Below, piece after piece: positions 56,737 to 64,000 of a DNA stretch of 64,000 bases. Made by a program: the position numbers and the translations under genes. The DNA is taken from NCBI RefSeq assembly GCF_003585765.1, contig NZ_CP021235.1, positions 1,612,001 to 1,676,000 on the forward strand. The letters run 5' to 3'. Under the pieces are notes generated by a model. It was not told the DNA's origin. It did not search any database and saw only the letters and a program-made list of their open reading frames with translations. Every line of letters starts with the position of its first letter. The first letter of the stretch is position 1. The DNA comes from Pontibacter actiniarum (lineage in GTDB: Bacteria > Bacteroidota > Bacteroidia > Cytophagales > Hymenobacteraceae).

Positions 56737-57294
56737 ATGAAAAAGACTGTGCTCCTGATGCTTTTCCCGTTGGCTTTGCTTGCCTTGCTTGTACTTGTAG
56801 TGCCGCAGCATTTTGCAGGCACGCCGCCAAAGCTTTCCACTTTTGTAGCGGCTTTGCCGGATAGCGCAGCTAGCGCAACGGCTCCCTTACCCCCTGTGCA
56901 GGCAAACCCAAAGCGACAGCAAGTGGTGAAATATGCCATGTCGCTGCTTGGCTCTCCGTACGTGTATGCCGGCATAAGCCAAAACGGCTTCGACTGCTCC
57001 GGTTTCACCACGCATGTTTTCCAGGAATACGATGTGGCGATTCCGCACTCGTCGCGCATGCAGGCGGAAGAAGGGCGCGAAGTACCGCGGGAGCAGGCCA
57101 AACCCGGTGACCTGGTGATTTTCACTGGCACAAACCCGGATCTACGCCGGCCCGGACATGTAGGTATCGTCATTTCGCAACCCGGCGATACGATCTCTTT
57201 CGTGCACTCCTCCTCTAACGGTGGCGTTAAAGTAAGCCAGGTGGAAGGTTCGCGCTACAACCTGCGCTTCCTGGAGGTGCGAAGGGTGCTGTAG
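56737..57294 (+). CDS. NlpC/P60 (C40) cell-wall hydrolase
   Basis: A 185-residue protein started at the ATG at 56737 (MKKTVLLML); the longer frame is not supported. Residues 1-24 are a signal peptide or anchor. The C40 peptidase domain follows with catalytic Cys in GFDCSGFTTHVF near residue 84, a GDLVIF strand near 125, and the catalytic His in PGHVGIVIS near 140. Such enzymes cut D-Glu-mDAP links in peptidoglycan. No SH3 or LysM targeting domain is present. Confidence 0.92.
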   Translation: MKKTVLLMLFPLALLALLVLVVPQHFAGTPPKLSTFVAALPDSAASATAPLPPVQANPKRQQVVKYAMSLLGSPYVYAGISQNGFDCSGFTTHVFQEYDVAIPHSSRMQAEEGREVPREQAKPGDLVIFTGTNPDLRRPGHVGIVISQPGDTISFVHSSSNGGVKVSQVEGSRYNLRFLEVRRVL

Positions 57295-57379
57295 GCATCC
57301 ATATAAAACTGTTTTCGCTTTTCTCGTACACACAACCATAGCAGGCCCGTTGGGCCAACTGTACACTAAACCTATAGCT

Positions 57380-57754
57380 ATGGTACATCCTTACATTGTA
57401 AACACAATTAATGCGCTGGTGCTGCTTATCGCCGGCCTTGTTAACTATTTTGCCAACCCCGCCAAGCCCCCGACAGCCTTGGTCGTGCCTTTTATCGGCC
57501 TGCTGCTATTGGCGTGCACCTATCATTTGCGCAAGCATAACCGCTTTGTGTTTAACACCGTTACTGCGCTTACGCTGTTGGTGGGCTCACTGGTAATCTG
57601 GCAGATAGACCCGGAGGTGTTTGAGTGGAACAGGCATTACATACTGCTGCTCGTGATGGGTATCAGCTGCTTTGCAGCCGTAGCGTTCTACGTGGGGAGT
57701 TTTGTGCGGGAGCGCCGTATGGGCAACAACTCTATCTATAAAGATGATCTTTAG
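57380..57754 (+). CDS. Four-helix membrane protein of unknown function
   Basis: A 124-residue integral membrane protein started at the ATG at 57380 (MVHPYIVNTI). Four hydrophobic helices are visible (about residues 6-22, 30-46, 57-75 and 84-105), followed by a basic tail (VRERRMGNNSIYKDDL). The size and pattern recall small TMEM14-like or other four-helix proteins, but I cannot assign a family. It follows the NlpC/P60 gene by 85 bp and could share its transcript. Confidence 0.65.
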   Translation: MVHPYIVNTINALVLLIAGLVNYFANPAKPPTALVVPFIGLLLLACTYHLRKHNRFVFNTVTALTLLVGSLVIWQIDPEVFEWNRHYILLLVMGISCFAAVAFYVGSFVRERRMGNNSIYKDDL

Positions 57755-57801
57755 GGAGCCGCACCCTTGCCTGTTTTGAGGTGCGCAGACGCGGTAAGGG
57801 C

Positions 57802-58121
57802 AAAAAAAGAAACACCTGATGTAGCCCGTCAAAGTACATCAGGTGTTTCAGGAATCCCTCAACTTCTTAGTAAGCGGCGCCCTGTTTTTCAGTTTACCAT
57901 CTTGTAAGAAGACCTGAGGTAACATCGCTATCTGCGCAAGCAGTAGCTATTACTGCTTACTAAGCCAGCCCACCTTTTGAGTGAACATTATTACCTAGGC
58001 TTACTAAGACGACCGATGGATTAGACATAGCACCTCCTTTCTCTTTTGTCCGACATAAACCTTGGGCGCATCCGTGTATTTCCGGCTTACAACCCAAAGC
58101 CCGTGGCACTCGCCACTTACT
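57802..58121 (-). ncRNA. Candidate structured RNA of about 320 nt with its own promoter and terminator
   Basis: On the minus strand, ATTG (58159-58156), a 20-base spacer and TACCTTTA (58135-58128) form a promoter one mismatch from consensus in each box. The transcript ends in a perfect 15-bp stem (57809-57823 with 57835-57849) followed by seven U (57808-57802). Between them are several dyads: GTGGC/GCCAC, GGCTT/AAGCC, AAGCAGTA/TACTGCTT, and CTTAGTAAGC with GCTTACTAAG. A 22-codon frame (58028-57960) follows an unusually good GGAGG. I matched it to none of tmRNA, RNase P, 6S or SRP RNA. Confidence 0.5.
57960..58028 (-). other. Short frame with strong Shine-Dalgarno inside the candidate RNA
   Basis: A 22-residue frame (MSNPSVVLVSLGNNVHSKGG then LA, stop TAG) starts 5 bases after AAAGGAGG. 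Strong SD sequences are rare in this phylum, so the match is notable. It could be a leader peptide, a dual-function RNA's product, or chance within a structured RNA. Confidence 0.3.
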
Positions 58122-58413
58122 GATGTATAAAGGTAAAAAGACGTGTAAAAGTTCACAATAGTTTAGCCTTTGTTGGTAGCCTCAAGGGTGCTTGCTGGTC
58201 AAAACATAGTCCACAAAGCAAGCTCAAAGTATAACCTACTGACATACAACCAGCTGCAGACACAGCTGCTGTCTTAGGCAGGAAAGCCAGGGCAGAAAAA
58301 AATATTTAGCCAGCCAGTATTGTACTTGGTCCCGAATTTGTTCTGCTCAGACCATACAAATGAATTATTTTTTCTATATTTCGTTGCATTACAAACACCT
58401 AAACTAATTTCCC
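58122..58413. other. Divergent promoter region
   Basis: About 290 bp between the candidate RNA and the DUF2147 gene. It holds the RNA promoter at 58128-58159. On the plus strand TTTG (58337-58340) and TATATTTC (58375-58382) are present but too far apart to call a promoter. No gene seen. Confidence 0.4.
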
Positions 58414-58845
58414 ATGAAAAAGCACCTTTTAACCTTAGTAGTGCTCATGCTGTTTACCACCTGTGCATGGGCTCAGAAAATGTCTCCGCTCGGCACCTGG
58501 ACAAATGAAGACGGCAAGGCAAAGTTTGAAATTTACCAGTGCGGCGATGAGCTGTGCGGTAAAATTGTGTCGCTGAAAGAGCCTACCCGCAACGGTAAAC
58601 CGAAGACAGACGATAACAACCCGGACAAAAAGATGCGTACGCGCCCGCTGATCGGCATGCAGTTTATGAAGGGCTTCGAGTATGACGGAGACAACAAGTG
58701 GGACGAGGGCACTATCTATGATCCGGAAAGTGGCAAAACTTACTCCTGCTATATGAAGATGCTTGGGAAAGATAAAATGGAAGTAAAGGGATACATCGGC
58801 ATTTCATTGATCGGCCGGGCCCAGACCTGGACACGCGTCAATTAA
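58414..58845 (+). CDS. Secreted DUF2147 protein
   Basis: A 143-residue protein with a cleavable signal peptide (residues 1-21, ending CAWAQ). The DUF2147 pattern is clear: LGTWTNEDGKAKFEIYQCGDE near residue 26 (key GTWTNEDG and CGDELCGKI), GMQFMKGFEYDGDNKWDEGTI near 82 and YIGISLIGRAQTWTR at the end. These are small lipocalin-like beta-barrels of the envelope. The family has no established biochemical role. A 30-bp palindromic terminator follows. Confidence 0.92.
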   Translation: MKKHLLTLVVLMLFTTCAWAQKMSPLGTWTNEDGKAKFEIYQCGDELCGKIVSLKEPTRNGKPKTDDNNPDKKMRTRPLIGMQFMKGFEYDGDNKWDEGTIYDPESGKTYSCYMKMLGKDKMEVKGYIGISLIGRAQTWTRVN

Positions 58846-58867
58846 GCGCTTGAGCAGACCCAAAAGG

Positions 58868-58899
58868 AAAAGGGCCGGCAGTACTGCCGGCCCTTTTTT
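58868..58899. terminator. Palindromic terminator
   Basis: A perfect 30-bp palindrome (58868-58897; AAAAGGGCCGGCAGT and its complement) followed by TT, 23 bp after the DUF2147 stop and upstream of the convergent GreA-like gene. Confidence 0.9.
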
Positions 58900-58972
58900 A
58901 TTAACCCTTTACATGCGTTTTTACTCGCTTTCTGAGATTTTGTTTTGCCAGAGGCCCTGGTAAGGCGTTTTT

Positions 58973-59440
58973 CTAAAAAATCTGCAACACCTTATAGCTT
59001 TTGTCTCTAAAGGTAAAGCTCTCTCCCGCTGTTTTGCCCGCCATTGCCTTAAAGAGCGGCGACATGCCGGAAATGGCAAAGTATGACTCCCCTTCCAGTT
59101 TCAGCTCACCCACGCTCACACCGATAAAGTAGTTCTGTAGGTTTGTATGCACCACGGCTCCCAGCGATACATCATGGTTCAGCTTGGTCGCGTTAATGCG
59201 CCGCAGTATGCTTTGCGTCGTCATCAGTTCATCCAACTGCCGCGCATACATGTCACGCTGGATCTGGCAATTCTCCCTAAAGGACTCAAACTTATCCTCC
59301 ATGGCCCCCTGGTGGTCGTTCGCGCTTTCCTGTGCCTCGTCCATGGCATCCTTTGCAGCTTTAATCTGGTTGCTCAGCAGCCGCGAGCACTCTTGAAGCA
59401 GGCGCTTCTTCGTTTCTAATTCTTGTGTCAACATTTCCAT
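58973..59440 (-). CDS. GreA/GreB-like transcription factor homologue
   Basis: A 155-residue protein with an N-terminal antiparallel coiled coil (about residues 5-80, rich in Gln/Glu/Lys) and a C-terminal FKBP-like Gre domain (AISGMSPLFKAMAGKTAGES near 122, then FTFRDKSYKVLQIF). The C-terminal segment parallels the SPIGKALLGK block of GreA. The acidic tip needed for RNA cleavage (DE pair) is not clearly conserved, so it may bind polymerase with another effect. Databases often mislabel this family in Bacteroidota. Confidence 0.75.
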   Translation of the reverse strand: MEMLTQELETKKRLLQECSRLLSNQIKAAKDAMDEAQESANDHQGAMEDKFESFRENCQIQRDMYARQLDELMTTQSILRRINATKLNHDVSLGAVVHTNLQNYFIGVSVGELKLEGESYFAISGMSPLFKAMAGKTAGESFTFRDKSYKVLQIF

Positions 59441-59635
59441 AGGTTCATTGCTTTAGACCCAGCAGTGGCTATAAGCAGCAGGTTTTAACCGGCAATTAAG
59501 TACACAGCTGGCATATTTCAATTTGTTTTAGCTAAATTTAAATTTTGCTTTCCCGGAGTTTTGCCCTTTTCATTGCTGGCGAAGGTATAGGCTAAACTAT
59601 TTTAGGGGAAACATGTTTTATGGGTAAATTAACAG

Positions 59636-60232
59636 ATGCCATTTAACGATATTTTTAACCGATTGTTGGGCCTGGGAGGCAAAATGCCTACGTGTACAAA
59701 GCTGGAACGTTCCGCAAAGTTTAAGGCGGCCTACCAGGCGTGGGTGCAAGCGCAGGTGTACCTGAACTGGACAGGCCCGTTTCATAAAGCGTACCATTTT
59801 CAAAAGGCGGGTATTTCCGGCGGCCTCCGGGTGCAACTGGTTCAGGAAGAGCACATGAAAGGGGCCGTTTTCTTCTATGACCCCAGTATCGGCCCTGCTA
59901 ACTTTTCTTTCCTTTACGACCTGCTGAAGGACCGGCTGCAGCAGCACGGCTACACCCTGCGCAGCTGCGACAAGCTGGAGGTGCGCCATGAGCGGTACAC
60001 GGAGCAAGTGGAGAAATGCCTCCTTACCCCTCCCGCCTCCGACCTTCCAGGCACCAGCCTCTGCAACCAGCTGTACGGGAATATCCTGCTGGACTACATT
60101 AAAGTGAATAAACACCCCGGCTTTATCCGATTTATCGCCAATACCTACAACGACTCCTATTTCTCTACACCCCTCCCCTTTGAGGAGCTACTTGAGAAAG
60201 TATTACAACCACAAGAAAAACAGCGCATTTAA
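59636..60232 (+). CDS. Hypothetical protein (198 aa)
   Basis: A 198-residue soluble protein I do not recognise. The first third is basic and aromatic (KFKAAYQAWVQAQVYLNWTG). The middle has an alternating pattern (GGLRVQLVQEEHMKGAVFFYD near residue 62, then FSFLYDLLKDRLQQHGYTLR), and a helical C-terminus ends in EELLEKVLQPQEKQRI. Coding quality is good throughout. It is flanked by the GreA-like gene (divergent) and the T9SS cargo gene, with which it shares only strand. Confidence 0.7.
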   Translation: MPFNDIFNRLLGLGGKMPTCTKLERSAKFKAAYQAWVQAQVYLNWTGPFHKAYHFQKAGISGGLRVQLVQEEHMKGAVFFYDPSIGPANFSFLYDLLKDRLQQHGYTLRSCDKLEVRHERYTEQVEKCLLTPPASDLPGTSLCNQLYGNILLDYIKVNKHPGFIRFIANTYNDSYFSTPLPFEELLEKVLQPQEKQRI

Positions 60233-60352
60233 ACTGAAAGTAAAGCAACTGCAGAGGCAGCAGCGCAGTATAATTCCTGGTATTTTGTTTTAATTTACCT
60301 GAATTTAAGGTATATTTAAGACAATATAGTATCAGAAAATTAGCATACGCCT

Positions 60353-62872
60353 ATGCAGCGACGTCTACTTCTCCTGGTTTTCCTGTTATGCTCCTGCGCA
60401 ACGGCAAGCGCTACCCATATAGTAGGTGGGGAGTTTGAGATGCAGCACCTGGAAGGCTACATATACCGCCTGCAGCTGAACCTGTACTTTGATGTGGTGA
60501 ACGGAAACCCAGACGCGCTGGACCAGACCATCACCGTCAGCATATTCGAAAAGGGGAGCAACCGGCTTGTCCGGACGGAGATGATGCGCTTGCGGGAACA
60601 GTCATATGTGCCGTACACCAACATTGACTGCACCGTGGGGCAGCTTGTTACCAAACGGCTGGTGTACTATGAAACGATTAGCCTGCCCCCCAGCACCTTC
60701 AGCAGCCTTGATGGCTACTATGTCACCTGGGAGCGCTGCTGCCGCAACGGCACGATAAACAACATTGTCCGGCCAGAGGATGCCGCCCAAACCTTCTATA
60801 TGGAGTTTCCGGCGGTGGCACGAAGGGGCCAGCCCTTTGTTAACTCCTCCCCCGTGCTGTTCCCGCCCCTCAGTGACTATGCCTGTGTGGGAGAGCAGTT
60901 CTATTTCGATTTTAACGGCAGCGACCCAGACGGTGACTCCATCGTGTACGACATGGTTACCCCGCTCAACGGCTTTACCAGCCCCAGCATGCCCGCCTAC
61001 ACCATACAGCCACGCCCTGCGCCTTACCCTGAGATCACCTGGCGCAGCGGGTACAGCGCCGATATACAGGTGCAGGGAAATCCAGCGATTGATATAGACC
61101 GGCAAACAGGGCAGCTTACCATGCGGCCTTCGCAAAAAGGCCTGTTTGTTTTCGGCATACGGGCGCAGGAGTATCGGAACGGAGAGAAGATCGGTGAGGT
61201 CAGACGCGACTTTCAGGTGCTCGTGCTGGACTGCCCCCGAAACCAGACACCCGTTGTCGTGGCCCGGGAGCAGGGCAAGAAAAACGACTATCAACAGGGA
61301 AACATACTGCGCATCAGCTCCACTGACCCCAACCGCTGCTTAAATGTACTTTTCACAGACCCGGACCTGAGCGAGTACGTGGAACTACGGGCGCGGCCGG
61401 TTAACTTTTCCCGCCGCGACTATACTTTCCAGGGAGTTACAAAAGGATTTATTAACCAGGGCAGCACGCCGGACACGCTACAGGCAACCCTCTGCTTTGA
61501 AGAATGCTTTGACACCGAAGGAAAAGTATACCTCATGGACCTGATTGTGAAGGACGACGGGTGCAGCCTGCCCCGCCAGGACACCATTCGCGTGAGCTTT
61601 GTAGTAGAACCTGAACCCGACGCCCCTCCCGCCGTGTCGCTATCAACAAACAAGCGGGTGTTTAGCGTGCAGGAGGGGGACCAGATCACTTTCGATGTGC
61701 TGGGGCTGGACCCCGATGAAGATGTAGTGACGCTGTCAGCAGAGGCAAAGAACTTCGACCTTGCCACGCAGCAAATAACGTTTGAAGGTAAAAGCGCGGC
61801 AGGTCGTGTCAGCTCTCCCTTCACGTGGGATATTACCTGCGAAACGCTGCAGCAGGAGTCCTATACGCTGGATTTTGTGGTGCGCTCCACCGAGTGCGGC
61901 AAGGAGGTCCTGCGAACGGAGACAATAGAAGTACGCACCAGCTCCACCAACAACCTGCCCACGCTGAGCTCTGACCAGGAACTGACGGTTGTGGAGCTGG
62001 AGGTAGGCCAGCCTTACAGCGCAAACCTCTTTGGGCGAGATGTGGATATGGACCCGCTCTCCCTTACTGCCGCCGGTGAGGGATTTACGCTCGAAACCTA
62101 TGGCATGCGCTTCAACAGCACCGGCGGCAACGGCGAAGCAGACGGTGTGTTTAGCTGGACCCCTACCTGCGAAGCGCTCCAAAACGAGAAGTTACAGGTT
62201 AAGTTTCAGCTGGCCGAGGATACCTGCTCCTCTTCACCGGACCAGGAGCTGGTGCTGGAGTTTAGGCTGAAGGACCCGAACAACGCCCCTGCCCTCTCCA
62301 CAGACCAACAGGCGTATGCCTTCACCCTACAGCTAAACGAAAACTTTGAGGCCAACTTCAACGGGCTCGACGTGGACTTAGACAACTTGCTGCTCACTGC
62401 AGAGGGCGAGGGCTTCAACCTGGCAGACTATGGCATGGCGTTTACAGGAGCAGGGGGGGTTGGCGAGGCGGCAGGCAAGTTTACCTGGCAGGCCACTTGC
62501 CCAGCCCGCGAAGGCGACGTGCTGCGCGTGAACTTCACCTTACAGGAGGATGCCTGCGTGCCGAAGCCGCAACAGCTCAAGATGGAGTTTACCGTGGAAG
62601 CGCCCAAACTGGCAGACTACATACCGGCTAACATCTTTACTCCGAACGGCGACGGTAAAAACGACTTTTTTGAGATACCGGGCATGCCTCCGGAGTTCTG
62701 CTCCGCCACCTTCACTAGCATCCGGATATTTAACCGCTGGGGTAAGGAAGTATACCGCAGCACCTCCAGCAGTTTCCAGTGGAACGGCGAGAACGTAAAC
62801 GACGGCGTATACTTCTATGTGATTGACTACGGCACCACCACCTACAAAGGCAGTGTAACCTTGGTGCGCTGA
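60353..62872 (+). CDS. T9SS type B cargo protein with tandem cadherin-like repeats
   Basis: An 839-residue secreted protein. A signal peptide (about residues 1-20, ending ATASA) is followed by an N-terminal beta-rich region (to about 420). Three tandem repeats of about 105-115 residues follow (about 425-540, 541-650 and 651-755). Each has LSTDQ/LSSDQ, a D-x-D pair (LDPDEDVVT, RDVDMDPLS, LDVDLDNLL) and a W...TC ending. The C-terminus is the gliding-motility/T9SS type B sorting domain (NIFTPNGDGKNDFFEI near 762; IRIFNRWGKEVYRS near 794; DGVYFYVIDY). The protein should be exported by T9SS. Confidence 0.92.
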   Translation: MQRRLLLLVFLLCSCATASATHIVGGEFEMQHLEGYIYRLQLNLYFDVVNGNPDALDQTITVSIFEKGSNRLVRTEMMRLREQSYVPYTNIDCTVGQLVTKRLVYYETISLPPSTFSSLDGYYVTWERCCRNGTINNIVRPEDAAQTFYMEFPAVARRGQPFVNSSPVLFPPLSDYACVGEQFYFDFNGSDPDGDSIVYDMVTPLNGFTSPSMPAYTIQPRPAPYPEITWRSGYSADIQVQGNPAIDIDRQTGQLTMRPSQKGLFVFGIRAQEYRNGEKIGEVRRDFQVLVLDCPRNQTPVVVAREQGKKNDYQQGNILRISSTDPNRCLNVLFTDPDLSEYVELRARPVNFSRRDYTFQGVTKGFINQGSTPDTLQATLCFEECFDTEGKVYLMDLIVKDDGCSLPRQDTIRVSFVVEPEPDAPPAVSLSTNKRVFSVQEGDQITFDVLGLDPDEDVVTLSAEAKNFDLATQQITFEGKSAAGRVSSPFTWDITCETLQQESYTLDFVVRSTECGKEVLRTETIEVRTSSTNNLPTLSSDQELTVVELEVGQPYSANLFGRDVDMDPLSLTAAGEGFTLETYGMRFNSTGGNGEADGVFSWTPTCEALQNEKLQVKFQLAEDTCSSSPDQELVLEFRLKDPNNAPALSTDQQAYAFTLQLNENFEANFNGLDVDLDNLLLTAEGEGFNLADYGMAFTGAGGVGEAAGKFTWQATCPAREGDVLRVNFTLQEDACVPKPQQLKMEFTVEAPKLADYIPANIFTPNGDGKNDFFEIPGMPPEFCSATFTSIRIFNRWGKEVYRSTSSSFQWNGENVNDGVYFYVIDYGTTTYKGSVTLVR

Positions 62873-62890
62873 GCCCTGCTGTTCCCATAC

Positions 62891-62941
62891 AAAGCAAAAG
62901 CTCCTGCCTAAGTATAACGCTTCAGCAGGAGCTTTTGCTTT
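62891..62941. terminator. Bidirectional terminator
   Basis: A perfect 17-bp stem (62891-62907 and 62925-62941; core AGCTCCTGC / GCAGGAGCT) with a 17-base loop that itself contains the AAGTATA motif, between the T9SS cargo gene and the oxidase gene. Confidence 0.88.
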
Positions 62942-62961
62942 TACGTATAGGTGGTATAAAA

Positions 62962-63588
62962 TCAGGCGATGAAAAGGAAGACGAGGTACAAGCCCAGCCA
63001 CAGAAAATCCATAAAATGCCAGTAGCTGTTCAGCATGGATAGCTGCAGGTGCCGGAAAGGGTCCCGGATAAAGATAAGGCTGCGCACGCCGTCGCTGTTC
63101 ACATACATGGTCTTAAACACCATAAACGACAGGAAAATAACGCCGCCCGCCAGGTGCAGCATGTGCAGTGCGGAGATTAAGTACAGGTAGGTTCCGGAGG
63201 CCTTGCCGGAAAAGTGGACGCCAGTGCGCGACATTTCGTTCCAGCCGATCAGTTGCGTACCGATAAAGAGCAGGCCCAGTGCTAATGTGATCCCGAGGTA
63301 GCGGGCCATCTTTTTGAGTTTTTCCTGCTTGTAGAGGCGTGGCACCCGGGAGATGGTATAGCTGCTGAAGAGCAGCAGGATAGTGCTCACACTGAAAAAT
63401 TTCGGAAGCTCAAACGCCTCGCCGGGGAAGCCGCCTGTACGGGCAAAGGCAACTGTCAGGATAAAGAACAGCACCCCGATACCAATCATGCTCAGGTAGA
63501 GCAGCATTCTGATCGGGTGCATTTTCTCGATCCTCTTAAAGGCTGATCGCTGTTTTGAATCTACATGGTTCTTCTTATCCTGGTCCAT
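62962..63588 (-). CDS. Heme-copper oxidase subunit III-type protein
   Basis: A 208-residue membrane protein with five predicted helices. Family features of subunit III appear in the middle and end: LYLISALHMLHLAGGVIFLS near residue 134 (conserved His residues), MLNSYWHFMDFLWLGLYLVF near 184 (the HFMDxLW signature). The length fits the short five-helix subunit III of Bacteroidota. No subunit I or II is adjacent in this window; they may lie elsewhere. Confidence 0.88.
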   Translation of the reverse strand: MDQDKKNHVDSKQRSAFKRIEKMHPIRMLLYLSMIGIGVLFFILTVAFARTGGFPGEAFELPKFFSVSTILLLFSSYTISRVPRLYKQEKLKKMARYLGITLALGLLFIGTQLIGWNEMSRTGVHFSGKASGTYLYLISALHMLHLAGGVIFLSFMVFKTMYVNSDGVRSLIFIRDPFRHLQLSMLNSYWHFMDFLWLGLYLVFLFIA

Positions 63589-63702
63589 CCGCTACTCCAT
63601 TTTCCGACGCTAAGAAAGCTAGTGTGGCCACTGTGCCACTTTACCCCAATTTCATGGGTTTAAACCTCCGGTTACTACATTTATACCTTTATAGCCTCTT
63701 TA

Positions 63703-63710
63703 TAGTTTTG
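63703..63710 (+). promoter_or_regulatory. -7 element upstream of the last gene
   Basis: TAGTTTTG is an exact TAnnTTTG match, but no TTTG lies at the -33 distance and the gene start is 165 bp further on, so it would imply a long leader. Confidence 0.3.
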
Positions 63711-63874
63711 CAATTGCGCAGTTAATTTGGCGACTCCCGGCTGCTTTCTTAACAACAGCAGTACGTAGGTTTTGTTCTTTCTCCCGTACTGCTGCAAGTA
63801 TAGCTGAAGGGAGACCACCCTGAGCCGCCGAATTGCGTTAAGAGAAGTACAAACGCAAACACCAAAACCATCCG

Positions 63875-64000
63875 ATGACTATAAAACTACGCTTTTCATA
63901 CTTACTCGTGCTGCTTGTGTTGCTGCTCCCGGGCTTTGCCGCCTCGGCACAGCAGGAACGTGCGCCGTACACCGGCAGCAACCGTATATTTATTGCGCTG
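63875..64000 (+). CDS. Secreted protein, cut by the window edge
   Basis: The first 42 codons of a gene starting at 63875. They encode a signal peptide (MTIKLRFSYLLVLLVLLLPG then FAASAQ) followed by QERAPYTGSNRIFIAL. It is exported, but the family cannot be judged from this fragment. Confidence 0.65.
   Translation, partial: MTIKLRFSYLLVLLVLLLPGFAASAQQERAPYTGSNRIFIAL

Noticed and set aside
58077-58092. RNase P-like CCGGCTTACA string
   Set aside because: The other universally conserved RNase P blocks (GAGGAAAGUCC, ACAGAA) are absent in the expected places and the terminator points the other way.

Overview
The window is chromosomal DNA from a member of the Bacteroidota, most likely a Cytophagales bacterium of the Hymenobacteraceae (Pontibacter-like). 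The indications are a GC content a little above 50%, a type IX secretion (T9SS) type B cargo protein, a PorE-type TPR/PD40/OmpA protein, DUF5686 and DUF4833 proteins, promoters of the TTTG-N19-21-TAnnTTTG class, and few Shine-Dalgarno sequences. I saw no tRNA or rRNA genes, insertion sequences, prophage or CRISPR array. Most of the window is ordinary core genome. All identifications come from reading motifs; no database search was run.

The outstanding region is 1027-12062 (minus strand): eleven tightly packed, often overlapping genes that together encode a whole sphingolipid/inositol-lipid pathway. In order of transcription these are serine palmitoyltransferase, a GNAT-fold bacterial ceramide synthase candidate, a 3-ketosphinganine reductase-type SDR, myo-inositol-phosphate synthase, a PgpA-family phosphatase, a GtrA membrane protein, a DUF5686 outer-membrane barrel, a CDP-alcohol phosphatidyltransferase (phosphatidylinositol-phosphate synthase), a secreted DUF4833 protein, a lipid fatty-acid hydroxylase, and a PAP2/Aur1-like inositol phosphorylceramide synthase. 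A TetR regulator lies just upstream. The barrel, DUF4833 and GtrA proteins have no assigned role in this pathway and are candidates for transport of the lipid to the outer membrane.

13-20 kb: a lone serine-acetyltransferase-like protein; a translationally coupled four-gene TelA module that includes a 58-residue protein; a DnaQ-like exonuclease; a 35-residue lysine-rich protein; an aldo/keto reductase; a MaoC-like hydratase. 20-26 kb: the stress trio PrkA-YeaH-SpoVR, then about 0.9 kb with no gene. 26-38 kb: a membrane metallophosphoesterase, citrate synthase, QueD and QueE with a PorE-like envelope protein downstream of QueE, an alcohol dehydrogenase, FolD and LepA. 38-50 kb: fused isobutyryl-CoA mutase IcmF, an FMN glutamate synthase-like protein, two tiny membrane proteins, and a TetR-TolC-HlyD-MFS efflux operon whose operator-like palindrome sits inside its promoter. 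50-64 kb: FKBP isomerase, glutamate dehydrogenase, three paralogous STAS-like proteins, SIMPL protein, M61 peptidase, NlpC/P60 hydrolase, a probable structured RNA of about 320 nt (57802-58121), DUF2147 protein, a GreA-like factor, a T9SS cargo protein with tandem repeats, an oxidase subunit III, and a secreted protein cut by the window edge.

Two signals cut across genes. The heptamer AAGTATA/TATACTT occurs roughly 60 or more times in both orientations and in all reading frames, about ten times the composition expectation, including a (ATACTT)4 tandem at 18648. Many gene ends carry long perfect-dyad terminators (13-23 bp arms), often shared by convergent genes.
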